A DNA stretch of 64,000 nucleotides from Christensenellaceae bacterium Phil1 (lineage in GTDB: Bacteria; Bacillota; Clostridia; Christensenellales; CAG-138): NCBI GenBank assembly GCA_001940855.1, contig MSGS01000062.1:46670-110669 (forward strand), in the 5' to 3' direction. The position numbers and the translations under genes were made by a program. Shown one piece after another: positions 9,136-17,189 of this stretch (positions within the stretch are counted from its first letter, which is position 1; every line of letters begins with the position of its first letter). Below the pieces are notes generated by a model that was not told the DNA's origin, did no database searches, and saw only the letters and a list, made by a program, of their open reading frames with translations.

Positions 9136-9651
9136 ATGAAGAAAAACAGGCTTGCAAGCTCGCCGATGGATGCGGCGCTTGATTACCTTTCAGACAGGGC
9201 GCGCACCGTGCGCGAGGTTGAGGAAAAGCTTGATTCACTAAACTATGGCGAATACGAAGTGAATCAGGTTATAAGCAGGCTGATAGAGCTTAAATATCTT
9301 GACGATGAAAAATATGCGGCGGATTTCATCGCGACCCGCCTTGCTACAAAGCCAATAAGCAGAAAAAAGCTTTGGACGCAGCTATATGCACATAAGCTTT
9401 CAAAGGATGTTATAAACGCCGCGCTTGAGGCTGTAACGCCCGAAACGGAGCAGGAAAATGCACTTGCCGTGGCGAAAAAGTTTGACGCTCAGTTCGCTTC
9501 GCTTGAAGAACACGAGCGTAAGCAGCGCGTTACGCGCCGGCTTATGGGCCGCGGCTTTGGATACGACGCGGCAAAGTGCGCGCTGGAAACGATATTCGAC
9601 AATGCCGATGATGTGGATTTCTCCTGCGCGGATGATGAGGACGGCGAATAA
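9136..9651 (+). CDS. recX: RecX family regulator of RecA
   Basis: A 171-aa helical protein built of three-helix repeats: MDAALDYLSDRARTVREVEEKL and VNQVISRLIELKYLDDEKYAADFI are the typical RecX signatures. RecX binds the RecA filament and modulates it. The N-terminal region is short and the last ten residues are strongly acidic. GGCGGAGG precedes the ATG. recA is not in the window; the gene leads a unit with nnrD six bases downstream. Confidence 0.9.
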   Translation: MKKNRLASSPMDAALDYLSDRARTVREVEEKLDSLNYGEYEVNQVISRLIELKYLDDEKYAADFIATRLATKPISRKKLWTQLYAHKLSKDVINAALEAVTPETEQENALAVAKKFDAQFASLEEHERKQRVTRRLMGRGFGYDAAKCALETIFDNADDVDFSCADDEDGE

Positions 9652-9657
9652 CAAAAA

Positions 9658-10515
9658 ATGGAACAGCTAACGTTTGAAAAGATAAAGGCGCTGATTGGCG
9701 AAAGAAAGCCGACCGCTAATAAGGGAGATAACGGCCGCGCGCTTATAATCGCGGGCAGCGAACTGATGAGCGGGGCTGCGCTCATGTGCGCGGCGGCAGC
9801 GCTGCGCGCGGGCGTAGGCACGCTGAAGGCCGTTGTGCCAAACGGGGCGCGGCAGGCGTTTTACAGCGTGCCTGAATGCATGTGCATTGCGTTCGGCGGC
9901 GAGAAATGGAATGAGCTTGACGAAAACTTCATAGCGCCGTATATTGCCGAAGCGAGCGCCATATGCGTAGGCCCCGGCATGGGTAAGGACAGCGGGGTTG
10001 AAAACACGGTGCGGCTTGCGCTTGCGGCAAAAAAGCCGATTGTGATAGATGCGGATGGGCTGAATGCGCTTTCCCACATAGAGAATATTGCAAATATGCT
10101 GCACGATAAGGCCGTGCTTACGCCGCACATAGGCGAAATGGCGCGGCTTACGGGGCTTAGCACGGCATACATAAAAGAAAATCAGGCGGAAGTGGCCGCA
10201 AAGTATGCCAAACAATGGGGCTGCACCGTGCTGCTCAAATCATTCCGAAGCGTTATAGCCTGCCACGATGGGCGAATCGCGCTGAACACAAACGGCAACA
10301 GCGGCCTTGCAAAGGGCGGCAGCGGGGATGTGCTCAGCGGCATAACGCTTGCCATGCTGAGCCAAGGGCTGGATACGTTCGGCGCGGCGTGTGCGGGGGC
10401 GTATACGCTTGGCGCGAGCGCGGACAAGGCAATGGCGCTGCTGAAGGAGCGCATGCTTATGGCGCGGGATGTTACGGACGCGGTTGAACAAACGGTAAAC
10501 AAATTGTTTGAATAA
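9658..10515 (+). CDS. nnrD: ADP/ATP-dependent NAD(P)H-hydrate dehydratase (YjeF C-terminal domain)
   Basis: A 285-aa ribokinase-fold protein that repairs hydrated NAD(P)H. Landmarks are NKGDNGRALIIAGS near the N-terminus, IVIDADGLNAL, LTPHIGEMARL and the nucleotide/catalytic loop LAKGGSGDVLSG. Many bacterial versions are fused to an NnrE epimerase domain; this one is the dehydratase alone, so the epimerase, if present, is elsewhere. It starts six bases after recX and is followed by the amidohydrolase gene 28 bases on. Confidence 0.92.
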   Translation: MEQLTFEKIKALIGERKPTANKGDNGRALIIAGSELMSGAALMCAAAALRAGVGTLKAVVPNGARQAFYSVPECMCIAFGGEKWNELDENFIAPYIAEASAICVGPGMGKDSGVENTVRLALAAKKPIVIDADGLNALSHIENIANMLHDKAVLTPHIGEMARLTGLSTAYIKENQAEVAAKYAKQWGCTVLLKSFRSVIACHDGRIALNTNGNSGLAKGGSGDVLSGITLAMLSQGLDTFGAACAGAYTLGASADKAMALLKERMLMARDVTDAVEQTVNKLFE

Positions 10516-10543
10516 ACAAACAAATTCAAGGAGGAAAAGAAAA

Positions 10544-11710
10544 ATGCTCTTATTGAAAAACGGAAACGTGATGACAATGGCAGGCCCGGCGTTCGTGGGC
10601 GACGTGGCTATAGAAAACGGCAAAATAGTCGCCGTGGGCCAGAGCCTTTCGTACAGCGATGCGGAAGTGCGTGACGTTACCGGCATGACCGTTATGCCCG
10701 GCATAGTTGATCCGCATTGCCACATAGGCATGTGGGAGGACGCGATGGGCTTTGAAGGCGCGGACGGGAATGAATGCACAAATCCCATAACTCCCGAGCT
10801 TAGGGCGATAGATGCCATAAATCCATACGACCGCTGCTTTGAGGAGGCGGCTGCGGGCGGCGTGACCACCTGCGTGACAGGCCCCGGCAGCGCGAACGTT
10901 ATAGGCGGACAGTTCGTGGCGATAAAGACATATGGCGACAGTGTAGAGGATATGGTACTGCGCTTTCCCGTGGCTGTAAAGGCAGCCTTTGGCGAAAACC
11001 CCAAGCGGGTATATGATGGCAAAAATCAGACCCCTTCTACCAGAATGGCTACAGCCGCCCTTATGCGCAAGGCGCTTGTTGAGGCGCAGGAATACAACGA
11101 AAAGCTTAAAAAGGGCAAGGCCGACCCCGAAAAGATGCCCGAAAGGAATCTTGGCAAGGAGATACTGGCGCGCGTGATACGCCGCGAGCTGCCCATGAAG
11201 ATACATGCGCACCGTGCGGACGATATACTTACCGCCATACGCATATGCCGCGAATTTAAGCTGCGCTACACGCTTGACCATTGCACGGAAGGCTATCTTA
11301 TAACCGATAAGCTTAAAGAGGCGCTCGGCGAGGACTGCGAAGGCATAATAGTTGGGCCGTTGCTTACCGAGCGCAGCAAGATAGAGCTGAAGAACCTTTC
11401 CTTCAAGGCGCCTAAGGTGCTGGAGCAGGCGGGCATAGAATACGCAATGATGACAGATCACCCCGTTACACCGGAGCAGTATCTGCCAATATGCACGGCC
11501 ATTGCCGTGCGCGAAGGTGCAAGTGAGGAAGGCGCACTAAAGGCCATAACCATAAACGCGGCCAAGATAACCGGTATAGCGGACAGGGTTGGCTCCATAG
11601 AAGTAGGCAAGGATGCGGACATAGCCGTGTTCAGCGGCCACCCGTTCGATTTCCGCTCTCGCTGCGTGCTTACGCTGGTAAACGGCAAAGTGGCGCATGA
11701 GGAAGCATAA
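10544..11710 (+). CDS. Metal-dependent amidohydrolase of unknown substrate
   Basis: A 388-aa amidohydrolase-superfamily enzyme. Metal ligands are visible as His58 and His60 (DPHCH), His221 and His223 (IHAHRADD), His246 (LDHC) and Asp305 (MMTDHP). The small N- and C-terminal beta segments (MLLLKNGNVM and DADIAVFSGHPF) are typical of imidazolonepropionase-like and hydantoinase-like enzymes. AAGGAGG precedes the ATG at 10544. No neighbouring pathway indicates the substrate. The chemistry (hydrolysis of an amide, imide or similar bond) is expected from the superfamily. Confidence 0.85.
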   Translation: MLLLKNGNVMTMAGPAFVGDVAIENGKIVAVGQSLSYSDAEVRDVTGMTVMPGIVDPHCHIGMWEDAMGFEGADGNECTNPITPELRAIDAINPYDRCFEEAAAGGVTTCVTGPGSANVIGGQFVAIKTYGDSVEDMVLRFPVAVKAAFGENPKRVYDGKNQTPSTRMATAALMRKALVEAQEYNEKLKKGKADPEKMPERNLGKEILARVIRRELPMKIHAHRADDILTAIRICREFKLRYTLDHCTEGYLITDKLKEALGEDCEGIIVGPLLTERSKIELKNLSFKAPKVLEQAGIEYAMMTDHPVTPEQYLPICTAIAVREGASEEGALKAITINAAKITGIADRVGSIEVGKDADIAVFSGHPFDFRSRCVLTLVNGKVAHEEA

Positions 11711-11736
11711 AACCGCATAAAAAGTACATAACAAAA

Positions 11737-11768
11737 GGCATCTGTCAAACAAACGACGGATGCCTTTT
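11737..11768 (+). terminator. Rho-independent terminator after the amidohydrolase
   Basis: AGGCATCTGTC pairs with GACGGATGCCT (one G-T pair) around an 8-base A-rich loop and runs directly into TTTTT. Confidence 0.85.
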
Positions 11769-12044
11769 TATTGTTAAATAATCACATGCGGTTTGAATAT
11801 TGCTTGCACTTTTCGCTGAGTTCTTCCATAAAGGATAAATCTGCATACTCTTAAATATAGAAAATTTTACAACAAATAGGCGGCTTTTGCAATAGTTCAG
11901 CGTTACGTTTTGCCATTTTTTCGCGTCGTAATCACTTATGCATATTGACTTATGGTGCCAAAACTCATAATTAACGGTAAAAATGCGAACTGCTGCGCAG
12001 TCGGATGAGCAGTCCGCAAAAGCGTTGTTAGGAGGAATCCAAGT
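11769..12044 (+). other. AT-rich stretch with no recognisable gene
   Basis: About 275 bases between the amidohydrolase terminator and the integrase fragment. No convincing frame was found; the long minus-strand frame across it is antisense to the integrase remnant and passes back through the terminator. AGGAGG at 12030-12035 is the orphan ribosome site of the dead integrase. The stretch probably belongs to the decayed island. Confidence 0.5.
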
Positions 12045-12197
12045 ACGGCTAAAGGTGAAAACATATTCAAACGGAAGGATGGACGCTGGGAGGCGCGTTA
12101 CGGCAAAGAGCACAACGCGGCAGGCAAGCTGAAATACGGCTTTTGCTACGGCAAAACATATGATAGACCAGCCTATGGCAGTTGGGTGCAACGCTGA
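12045..12197 (+). pseudogene. Tyrosine-recombinase (integrase) N-terminal fragment
   Basis: The frame reads AKGENIFKRKDGRWEARYGK and then GKLKYGFCYGKTY, the arm-type DNA-binding domain found at the start of Clostridial phage and transposon integrases. After about 37 residues homology ends and the frame reaches TGA at 12195. The codon in the start position is ACG (12045-12047), nine bases after AGGAGG, where family members have ATG, so both the start codon and the catalytic domain are gone. It marks the left part of an old mobile element. Confidence 0.75.
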
Positions 12198-12342
12198 CCC
12201 TGATGACATGAAAAGCTTGATTGAAATGGGATATTTTACGGTTGAGGGGGCTTGCACCATTTCAGTTCCCGGTGAAGGCCCAATCAAAGGTTGGGACACG
12301 ACTTGCTACCACAGCAACGTCCAGACGGCGTTCACGTCCTGA
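12160..12342 (+). CDS. Small ORF of uncertain status upstream of the kinase remnant
   Basis: A 60-codon frame with cysteines at 10, 32 and 49 and a Gly/Thr/Ser-rich C-terminal half. It overlaps the end of the integrase fragment and has no ribosome site, so its first residues are probably not native. Its position just before a HprK-like kinase and a radical-SAM remnant is where a modified-peptide precursor would lie, but no precursor family is recognised. It may be noise or a truncated gene. Confidence 0.2.
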   Translation: MIDQPMAVGCNADPDDMKSLIEMGYFTVEGACTISVPGEGPIKGWDTTCYHSNVQTAFTS

Positions 12343-12371
12343 CAGTGGAGCGAAGAGATTACAGGTATAAC

Positions 12372-13043
12372 ATGACGATAGGGGGCCTGGTGCTTGAGAT
12401 CAGGTCTCCTATATCGCTGAACTTGCCGGAGAGCTTCCGGCCGCTCATGGCGGCGCAATCCGGCGGGAGGAAAGATTGCACAATAACGGTTCATGTGAGC
12501 GGCATGAACGATTACGCGGTAAACGAGGGGGACATAACGCGGCGCTTTCGCCTGAGTGAAGGCGAATGTGTTGTGCGCACGGAGGCAGGCGGCAATGCGG
12601 ACGATGTTCATATTGCAATACCCGCTTCCTTTGCGACAAGCTTTGCGCGTAATGCTAATTGGCTGCTGTATTTGGCCATGGAAAGGCCGCTGCTGAAGTA
12701 TGGGCGCATAGTGGTGCATGCATCGGCGGTGATATACGGCGGCGAAGCGTATTTGTTTTCTGCACCTTCGGGTGGCGGGAAATCCACGCAGGCAGACATA
12801 TGGCACGATAAGCGCGGTGCAGAAATACTAAACGGCGACAAGGTGATATTGCGGCCAACGCATGGCGGAGTCATAGCATACGGCAGTCCAATTGCGGGCA
12901 GTTCCGGCATTTATGTAAATAAGAGTGCGCCGGTTCGCGCTATATGCATGATAGATAAGGCATATGCTACCATGCGGAATGCTGCCGCATTTGGGCACAT
13001 CGCTAAGAAAAGCAAACTTTACACAGATTTGGACAGATTTTGA
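12372..13043 (+). pseudogene. HprK-like kinase remnant, C-terminally truncated
   Basis: The frame from ATG 12372 (MTIGGLVLEIRSPISL) encodes a HPr-kinase-related protein: an N-terminal beta-rich region, then VVHASAVIYGGEAYLFSAPS with the Walker A-like SGGGKST at about residues 138-144 and GSPIAGSSGI further on. Such orphan kinases accompany PqqD-like and radical-SAM genes in peptide-modification cassettes, not sugar control. The homologous part stops near GHIA and the protein ends after 223 aa, about 60 residues short of the family from memory. The overlapping reading frame immediately downstream belongs to a different enzyme, so a deletion joined two genes. Confidence 0.65.
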
Positions 13044-13218
13044 GCAAACAATAAAAGCACAGATGCTTCCTGAAAAGTGCTCTTCATGTGCTAAGAAGAT
13101 ACTTTGTCCGGTTTGCATTGCAGTAACGCAATCGCAAAATGTTGTTCCCGATGCGCTGTGTCAGTATTGCGATAGTTATATGGCTGAATTTAACACTATA
13201 ATTAAAAACAAAATATGA
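13010..13218 (+). pseudogene. Radical SAM enzyme C-terminus (SPASM domain) remnant
   Basis: In the +1 frame relative to the kinase, IWTDFEQTIKAQMLPEKCSS continues with CAKKILCPVCIAV, then VVPDALCQYCDSYMAEF and a stop at 13216. LPEKCxxCxxxxxCPVC is the usual end of a SPASM domain that binds auxiliary Fe-S clusters in peptide-modifying radical SAM enzymes. The whole catalytic CxxxCxxC half is missing. The kinase-to-SPASM switch occurs at roughly 12995-13015, which looks like a deletion scar with a frame change. Confidence 0.65.
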
Positions 13219-14110
13219 TGAGTACAAAGAACAGCTTGTATAATCGCTGCATTGCCGAAGGTAAGCAAGGTCTGCTGGCGCCGAGAAGAACGCGCCTCTG
13301 ACGGCGGAAAATGTGGCGGCTGGCAGTCATAAGCGCGTATGGTGGCGCTGTGCCGAGGGACACTCATGGCAAAGTGAGGTGCGCGTAAGGTTCGGCGGGG
13401 CAAAATGCCCGTTTTGTGCACAGCGATCCTTATGCAGCGGAAACAACGACCTTGCCACATTAATGCCCGATATAGCGGCGCAATGGGATAATGATAAAAA
13501 TGGAAGTTTACGCCCGAGCAACGTGCTGCCGGGGAGCAGCCGCTATGTATGGTGGAGCTGCGAAAATGGACATTCATGGCGGGCAAGGATAATAAGCCGC
13601 ACCAATGGGAATGGATGCCCAATTTGTGCAGGGAAAAGCGTGCAAAGCGGCATAAATGATTTAAGTACAATGTATCCGAAAATAGCGGAGGAATGGAACA
13701 CGCAGCGAAACGGCAACCTTATGCCAAACATGGTAACAGCATATAGCAACAAAAAAGTATGATGGCGATGCAAAGCGGGGCATGAATGGCAGGCTGTAAT
13801 AGCGGCGCGGACAACTCAGAATTCAGCATGCCCATATTGCGCCGGGAAACGCGTATTGAGCGGGTTTAATGATCTTGCAACGGTATATCCGAATATTGCC
13901 GCGCAGTGGGACGGAGAACTTAACGGGAACCTTACACCAAATATGGTGTTGCCTGGAAGTCATAAGCGTGTGTGGTGGAAATGCGGCGATGGGCATGTAT
14001 GGAAGGCGGCGGTGTTTTCCCGCACAGGCAAAGCCAAGTGCGGCTGCCCGGTATGCGCAGGAAGAATAAACAACCATATAAAAAACGGAAATACATTCAT
14101 TCCAATTTGA
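13218..14110 (+). pseudogene. Zinc-ribbon repeat protein (DUF4379-like), frameshift plus nonsense codon
   Basis: Four tandem repeats of about 65 residues share VWWxCxxGHxWxxxxxxR and CPxCAGxxxxSGxNDLxT, the treble-clef/zinc-ribbon pattern of DUF4379-type proteins often seen in mobile islands. The start region MSTKNSLYNRCIAEGKQGLL is in one frame, but continuation at AEKNAPLTAENV needs a shift near 13278. At 13760 a TGA replaces the first Trp codon of the conserved VWW in repeat 3 (KKV-stop-WRC). After it the frame runs on intact to 14110. The protein is therefore dead in this strain unless TGA is read through. Confidence 0.8.
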
Positions 14111-14214
14111 TATAAGTAGTCGATATGGGCAAACAACGCTTGATTTTTTGGCCCCAATAGCGTATTATTTGTAAAAAATTGGCCTCGGAGAGGATTTATG
14201 CTTGTAACTTGGTA

Positions 14215-14223
14215 TGGTATAAT
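14215..14223 (+). promoter_or_regulatory. Extended -10 promoter of rsmD-coaD
   Basis: TGG-TATAAT, a perfect extended -10 element, lies 39 bases before the rsmD start. No good -35 box stands at 17 bases. Confidence 0.55.
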
Positions 14224-14261
14224 GCTAAAATACTAAGGATAAGTCCTTATTGGAGGTTTAT

Positions 14262-14813
14262 GTGCGCATAATCGCAGGCTCCTGCAAGGGGAGGTCTATA
14301 CTCGCGCCGAAGGGAATGGATACCCGTCCTACACTAGATAGGGTGAAGGAATCGCTTTTCGGCATAATACAGTTTCAGCTTTACGGTAAAACCGTGCTTG
14401 ACCTTTTTGCAGGATCCGGCAATCTGGGGCTTGAGGCGCTCAGCCGCGGGGCAAGCTTTGCGGCGTTCAACGATATGTCCCGCGATGCGGTAAAGGTGAT
14501 ACGTGCAAACATTGAAAAGCTTGGCTTTGAGCAGAAGTCGGTCGTCATGAACGTAGACTTTGCCCAGGCCATACGCTCGCTCTCGGCAAGGAGGTTTGAT
14601 ATCGTGTTCCTTGACCCGCCGTACAGGGCCGGGCTTATGGAAAAGGCGCTGAAGGAGCTTAGTACAGCGGGCATATTGAACGAGGACGCAATGGTAATAG
14701 CCGAGCATGATGCGCATATTGCGCCGGTGGATACGGGGGCGCTTGTGCTTTATGACAGGCGAATATACCGCGACACCGCGCTGTCCTTTTACAGGCTGGA
14801 AGGAGAAGAATGA
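14262..14813 (+). CDS. rsmD: 16S rRNA (guanine966-N2)-methyltransferase
   Basis: A Rossmann-fold methyltransferase of 183 aa: VLDLFAGSGNLGLEALSRGA is the SAM-binding motif and FLDPPYRAG is the catalytic DPPY motif IV of the N2-methylating family. The enzyme modifies 16S rRNA in the small subunit. GGAGG five bases before the GTG at 14262 sets the start (RIIAGSCKGR); an in-frame TTG at 14250 overlaps the ribosome site and is unlikely. It overlaps coaD by four bases (ATGA), the common rsmD-coaD pairing. Confidence 0.93.
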   Translation: MRIIAGSCKGRSILAPKGMDTRPTLDRVKESLFGIIQFQLYGKTVLDLFAGSGNLGLEALSRGASFAAFNDMSRDAVKVIRANIEKLGFEQKSVVMNVDFAQAIRSLSARRFDIVFLDPPYRAGLMEKALKELSTAGILNEDAMVIAEHDAHIAPVDTGALVLYDRRIYRDTALSFYRLEGEE

Positions 14814-15304
14814 AAAACGCTGTTTTCCCGGGAAGCTTCGATCCGTTTACGGTTGGGCATCTTGATATACTCAAGCGGGCATGCGAAATATTCGATCATG
14901 TTACCGTGTGCGTTATACCAAATCCCGCCAAGCATTATCTGTTCGGCGATGAGGAACGGGTCATGCTGATAAACCGCGTGATAGAGGCGGAGGGGATAAA
15001 GAACGCGGCGGCGGACAGCTTCAGCGGGCTTACCGTTGAATGCGCGCGTAAGCACGACGCGGGGTTTATAGTGCGCGGGCTTCGCTCATATGACGATTAT
15101 GAGTTCGAGACCAATATGGAGTACTTTAATAAGCGCCTTGCGCCGGAGGTGCAAACGGTGTATCTTGCGTGCGATGCGGCGCATGTGCACATAAGCTCAA
15201 GCGCGGTGCGCGAATTGATGAAATACGGTGCGGATATCGGCGCGCTGGTGCCGAATGAAATATCTGAATACATCCTTGGAAAGGTTGAGAAAAATGAGCA
15301 ATAA
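14810..15304 (+). CDS. coaD: Pantetheine-phosphate adenylyltransferase
   Basis: A 164-aa nucleotidyltransferase of coenzyme A synthesis, forming dephospho-CoA from 4'-phosphopantetheine and ATP. The GSFDPFTVGHLDI motif holds the HxGH-type catalytic site (here TVGH), RGLRSYDDYEFE binds phosphopantetheine, and HISSSAVREL is the second nucleotide motif. Length is normal. It overlaps rsmD upstream and its last eleven bases contain the start of the next gene. Confidence 0.96.
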   Translation: MKNAVFPGSFDPFTVGHLDILKRACEIFDHVTVCVIPNPAKHYLFGDEERVMLINRVIEAEGIKNAAADSFSGLTVECARKHDAGFIVRGLRSYDDYEFETNMEYFNKRLAPEVQTVYLACDAAHVHISSSAVRELMKYGADIGALVPNEISEYILGKVEKNEQ

Positions 15305-16106
15305 TATCCAGAATATGCAGATTTTTACCATTATAGGCCAGATAGAAGACATGGTTGAAAACAGCCCCCGTCCAAAAATAGGCGGAGCGAACAAGCGCGT
15401 GATAGACGTTGAAGAAATGATGGATCTGCTGGGCGATCTTAAGGTCACAATACCGGAGGATATCCGCAGGGCCAACAGCGTTATAGTCGATGCGCAGTCC
15501 ATGATAGACAATGCTGACGAGCACGCAAGGGACGTTGTGAGCCAGGCTGAGACCGACGGCGAAAAGATAGTGGCCGACGCTAAGCAGAAGGCGGCGGATA
15601 TAATAGAAAAGGCGCGCAGCGAATACGAAAGGCTTGTATCAGAGGACGAGATATATCAAGAAGCGCAGCGCAGAGCGAAGCTGCTTGCGCAGAAGGCGGA
15701 AGCAAACGCCGGCCTTGTATTTGAAAATGCTAAGTGCTATGCGGACGATGTTCTTAAGGATCTTGAAAACTTCCTTAATGAGTACCGTCAGCTTGTTGCT
15801 ATAAATCGAAAGGACCTTGACGCAAGGAATACTGCAAACGCCAATAATCAGCCCTCTGCCGAGCCTGCAGCCGAAAACGAAAACGGCAATGCGAACGCGG
15901 CAGAGGAAGAAACCGTAGCCGAAGAGCCCAAGAAGCATACCCATACGGCCAAGATGAAGTCCAAGCCCATTGATGACGAGGAAGAGGACGAATACGAGGA
16001 CGAGGAAGACGACGAAGAAGAAAAGGGCGGATTCTTTGGCAAACTGTTTGGAAAGAAAAAGAAGAATATCGACTTCGACGACGATGATTTCGACGACGAA
16101 GAATAA
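15294..16106 (+). CDS. Coiled-coil protein resembling ATPase subunit b, with acidic tail
   Basis: The 270-aa product starts MSNNIQNMQIFTIIGQIEDM, then has a long Ala/Glu/Lys-rich helix (about 85-190: HARDVVSQAETDGEKIVADA and onward) like those of F0 subunit b and DivIVA-type proteins, a Asn/Ala/Glu linker, a highly acidic stretch, a basic GKLFGKKKKN block and an Asp-rich end. No membrane segment is visible. Homologues follow coaD in many Clostridia, and a scaffold or cell-division-related role is often guessed but unproven. The ATG at 15294 overlaps coaD by 11 bases; the longer frame upstream lies inside coaD. Confidence 0.75.
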   Translation: MSNNIQNMQIFTIIGQIEDMVENSPRPKIGGANKRVIDVEEMMDLLGDLKVTIPEDIRRANSVIVDAQSMIDNADEHARDVVSQAETDGEKIVADAKQKAADIIEKARSEYERLVSEDEIYQEAQRRAKLLAQKAEANAGLVFENAKCYADDVLKDLENFLNEYRQLVAINRKDLDARNTANANNQPSAEPAAENENGNANAAEEETVAEEPKKHTHTAKMKSKPIDDEEEDEYEDEEDDEEEKGGFFGKLFGKKKKNIDFDDDDFDDEE

Positions 16107-16128
16107 TTCGCATAAACGATGATAAACC

Positions 16129-16157
16129 GCGGCGCGAATAGCGCCGCTTATTTTTTT
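16129..16157 (+). terminator. Rho-independent terminator before asnA
   Basis: GCGGCGC (16129-16135) pairs with GCGCCGC (16141-16147) over GAATA, followed by TTATTTTTTTATA. It closes the rsmD-coaD unit. Confidence 0.85.
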
Positions 16158-16175
16158 ATAAGGAGATAAAGTACC

Positions 16176-17189
16176 ATGGCAATGCTGCAAACGACCATAC
16201 CCGAAGGGTACAAAACCAAGTTGAACCTTTATGACACGCAAAATGCTATTGCGCTGATAAAGGCCACGTTTCAGGAAGCGCTTTCGGGCGTGTTGAACCT
16301 CAAGCGCGTATCCGCACCGCTGTTCGTATATCCGGATACGGGTCTGAACGATAACCTTAACGGCGTGGAACGCCCTGTACGCTTTGATGCGCCCGCAACA
16401 GGGAGGGATGCAGAGGTTGTGCATTCGCTGGCAAAATGGAAGCGTTATGCGCTGAAGCGTTATGATTTTCATGAGGGACGCGGCCTTTACACGGACATGA
16501 ACGCTATCCGCAGGGATGAAAGGCTGGATAATCTGCATTCAATATACGTTGACCAGTGGGACTGGGAAAAGGTGATAACCAGACAGGATAGGAACAGGGC
16601 GTATCTTGAGCGCACGGTACGTTCAATAGTGGAAGCAGTTGGCTATACGCTGGCCGTTGTGCAGGCGAAGTATCCTGTGCTTAATGCGCAGATGAACCGC
16701 GAAGTAGCGTTCGTGACCAGCCAGGAGCTGCTGGATATGTATCCGGACAAGACTGCCAAGGAGCGAGAATACCTTTTTGCCAAGGAACACGGCACCATAT
16801 TCGTTGAAAAAATAGGCGGTGTGCTTTCAAACGGCGAACCGCACGACGGCCGCGCACCCGACTACGACGATTGGGAACTCAACGGCGACATAATACTTTA
16901 TAACAGCGTGCTGGACAGCGAATTTGAAATATCCAGCATGGGCATAAGAGTTGATGAGGAATCAATGAAAAAACAACTTGCTGCGGCGCATTGCGAGGAA
17001 CGTGCGGAGCTGCCGTTCCATAAGGCGCTGCTCAACGGCGAACTGCCGCTTACTATAGGCGGAGGTATAGGCCAGTCCCGCCTTTGCATGTTCATGCTTG
17101 AAAAGGCGCACATCGGCGAAGTGCAGTCCTCCATATGGGATAAGCATACCATGGAAGAAGCGGAGAAAGCAGGAGTAATACTGCTCTAA
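16176..17189 (+). CDS. asnA: Aspartate-ammonia ligase
   Basis: The ammonia-using asparagine synthetase (337 aa), homologous to class II aspartyl-tRNA synthetase catalytic domains. Typical segments are IPEGYKTKLNLYDTQ near the start, DTGLNDNLNGVERPV, the MNAIRRDE loop, HSIYVDQWDWEKVI, and the ATP-binding end GGGIGQSRLCMFML. AAGGAG precedes the ATG. No T-box or riboswitch is visible in the short leader. Its 3' end overlaps the convergent ylbJ gene by four bases, leaving no room for a separate terminator. Confidence 0.96.
   Translation: MAMLQTTIPEGYKTKLNLYDTQNAIALIKATFQEALSGVLNLKRVSAPLFVYPDTGLNDNLNGVERPVRFDAPATGRDAEVVHSLAKWKRYALKRYDFHEGRGLYTDMNAIRRDERLDNLHSIYVDQWDWEKVITRQDRNRAYLERTVRSIVEAVGYTLAVVQAKYPVLNAQMNREVAFVTSQELLDMYPDKTAKEREYLFAKEHGTIFVEKIGGVLSNGEPHDGRAPDYDDWELNGDIILYNSVLDSEFEISSMGIRVDEESMKKQLAAAHCEERAELPFHKALLNGELPLTIGGGIGQSRLCMFMLEKAHIGEVQSSIWDKHTMEEAEKAGVILL

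Larger units (their letters stand above)
12030..14110 (+). mobile_element. Decayed genomic island between amidohydrolase and rsmD
   Basis: An integrase fragment, a kinase/SPASM deletion scar and a doubly broken zinc-ribbon gene lie together between two intact core transcription units. All parts are damaged. No flanking direct repeats or insertion-sequence ends could be identified by eye, so the borders are approximate. Confidence 0.6.

Noticed and set aside
11745..12299. Long minus-strand frame of 184 codons over the AT-rich region
   Set aside because: It starts without a ribosome site, is antisense to the recognisable integrase fragment and runs back into the amidohydrolase terminator; its sequence has no domain-like pattern.
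13750..13770. In-frame TGA as selenocysteine codon
   Set aside because: The conserved residue is tryptophan, not cysteine, no SECIS-like hairpin follows directly, and the gene has another frameshift.
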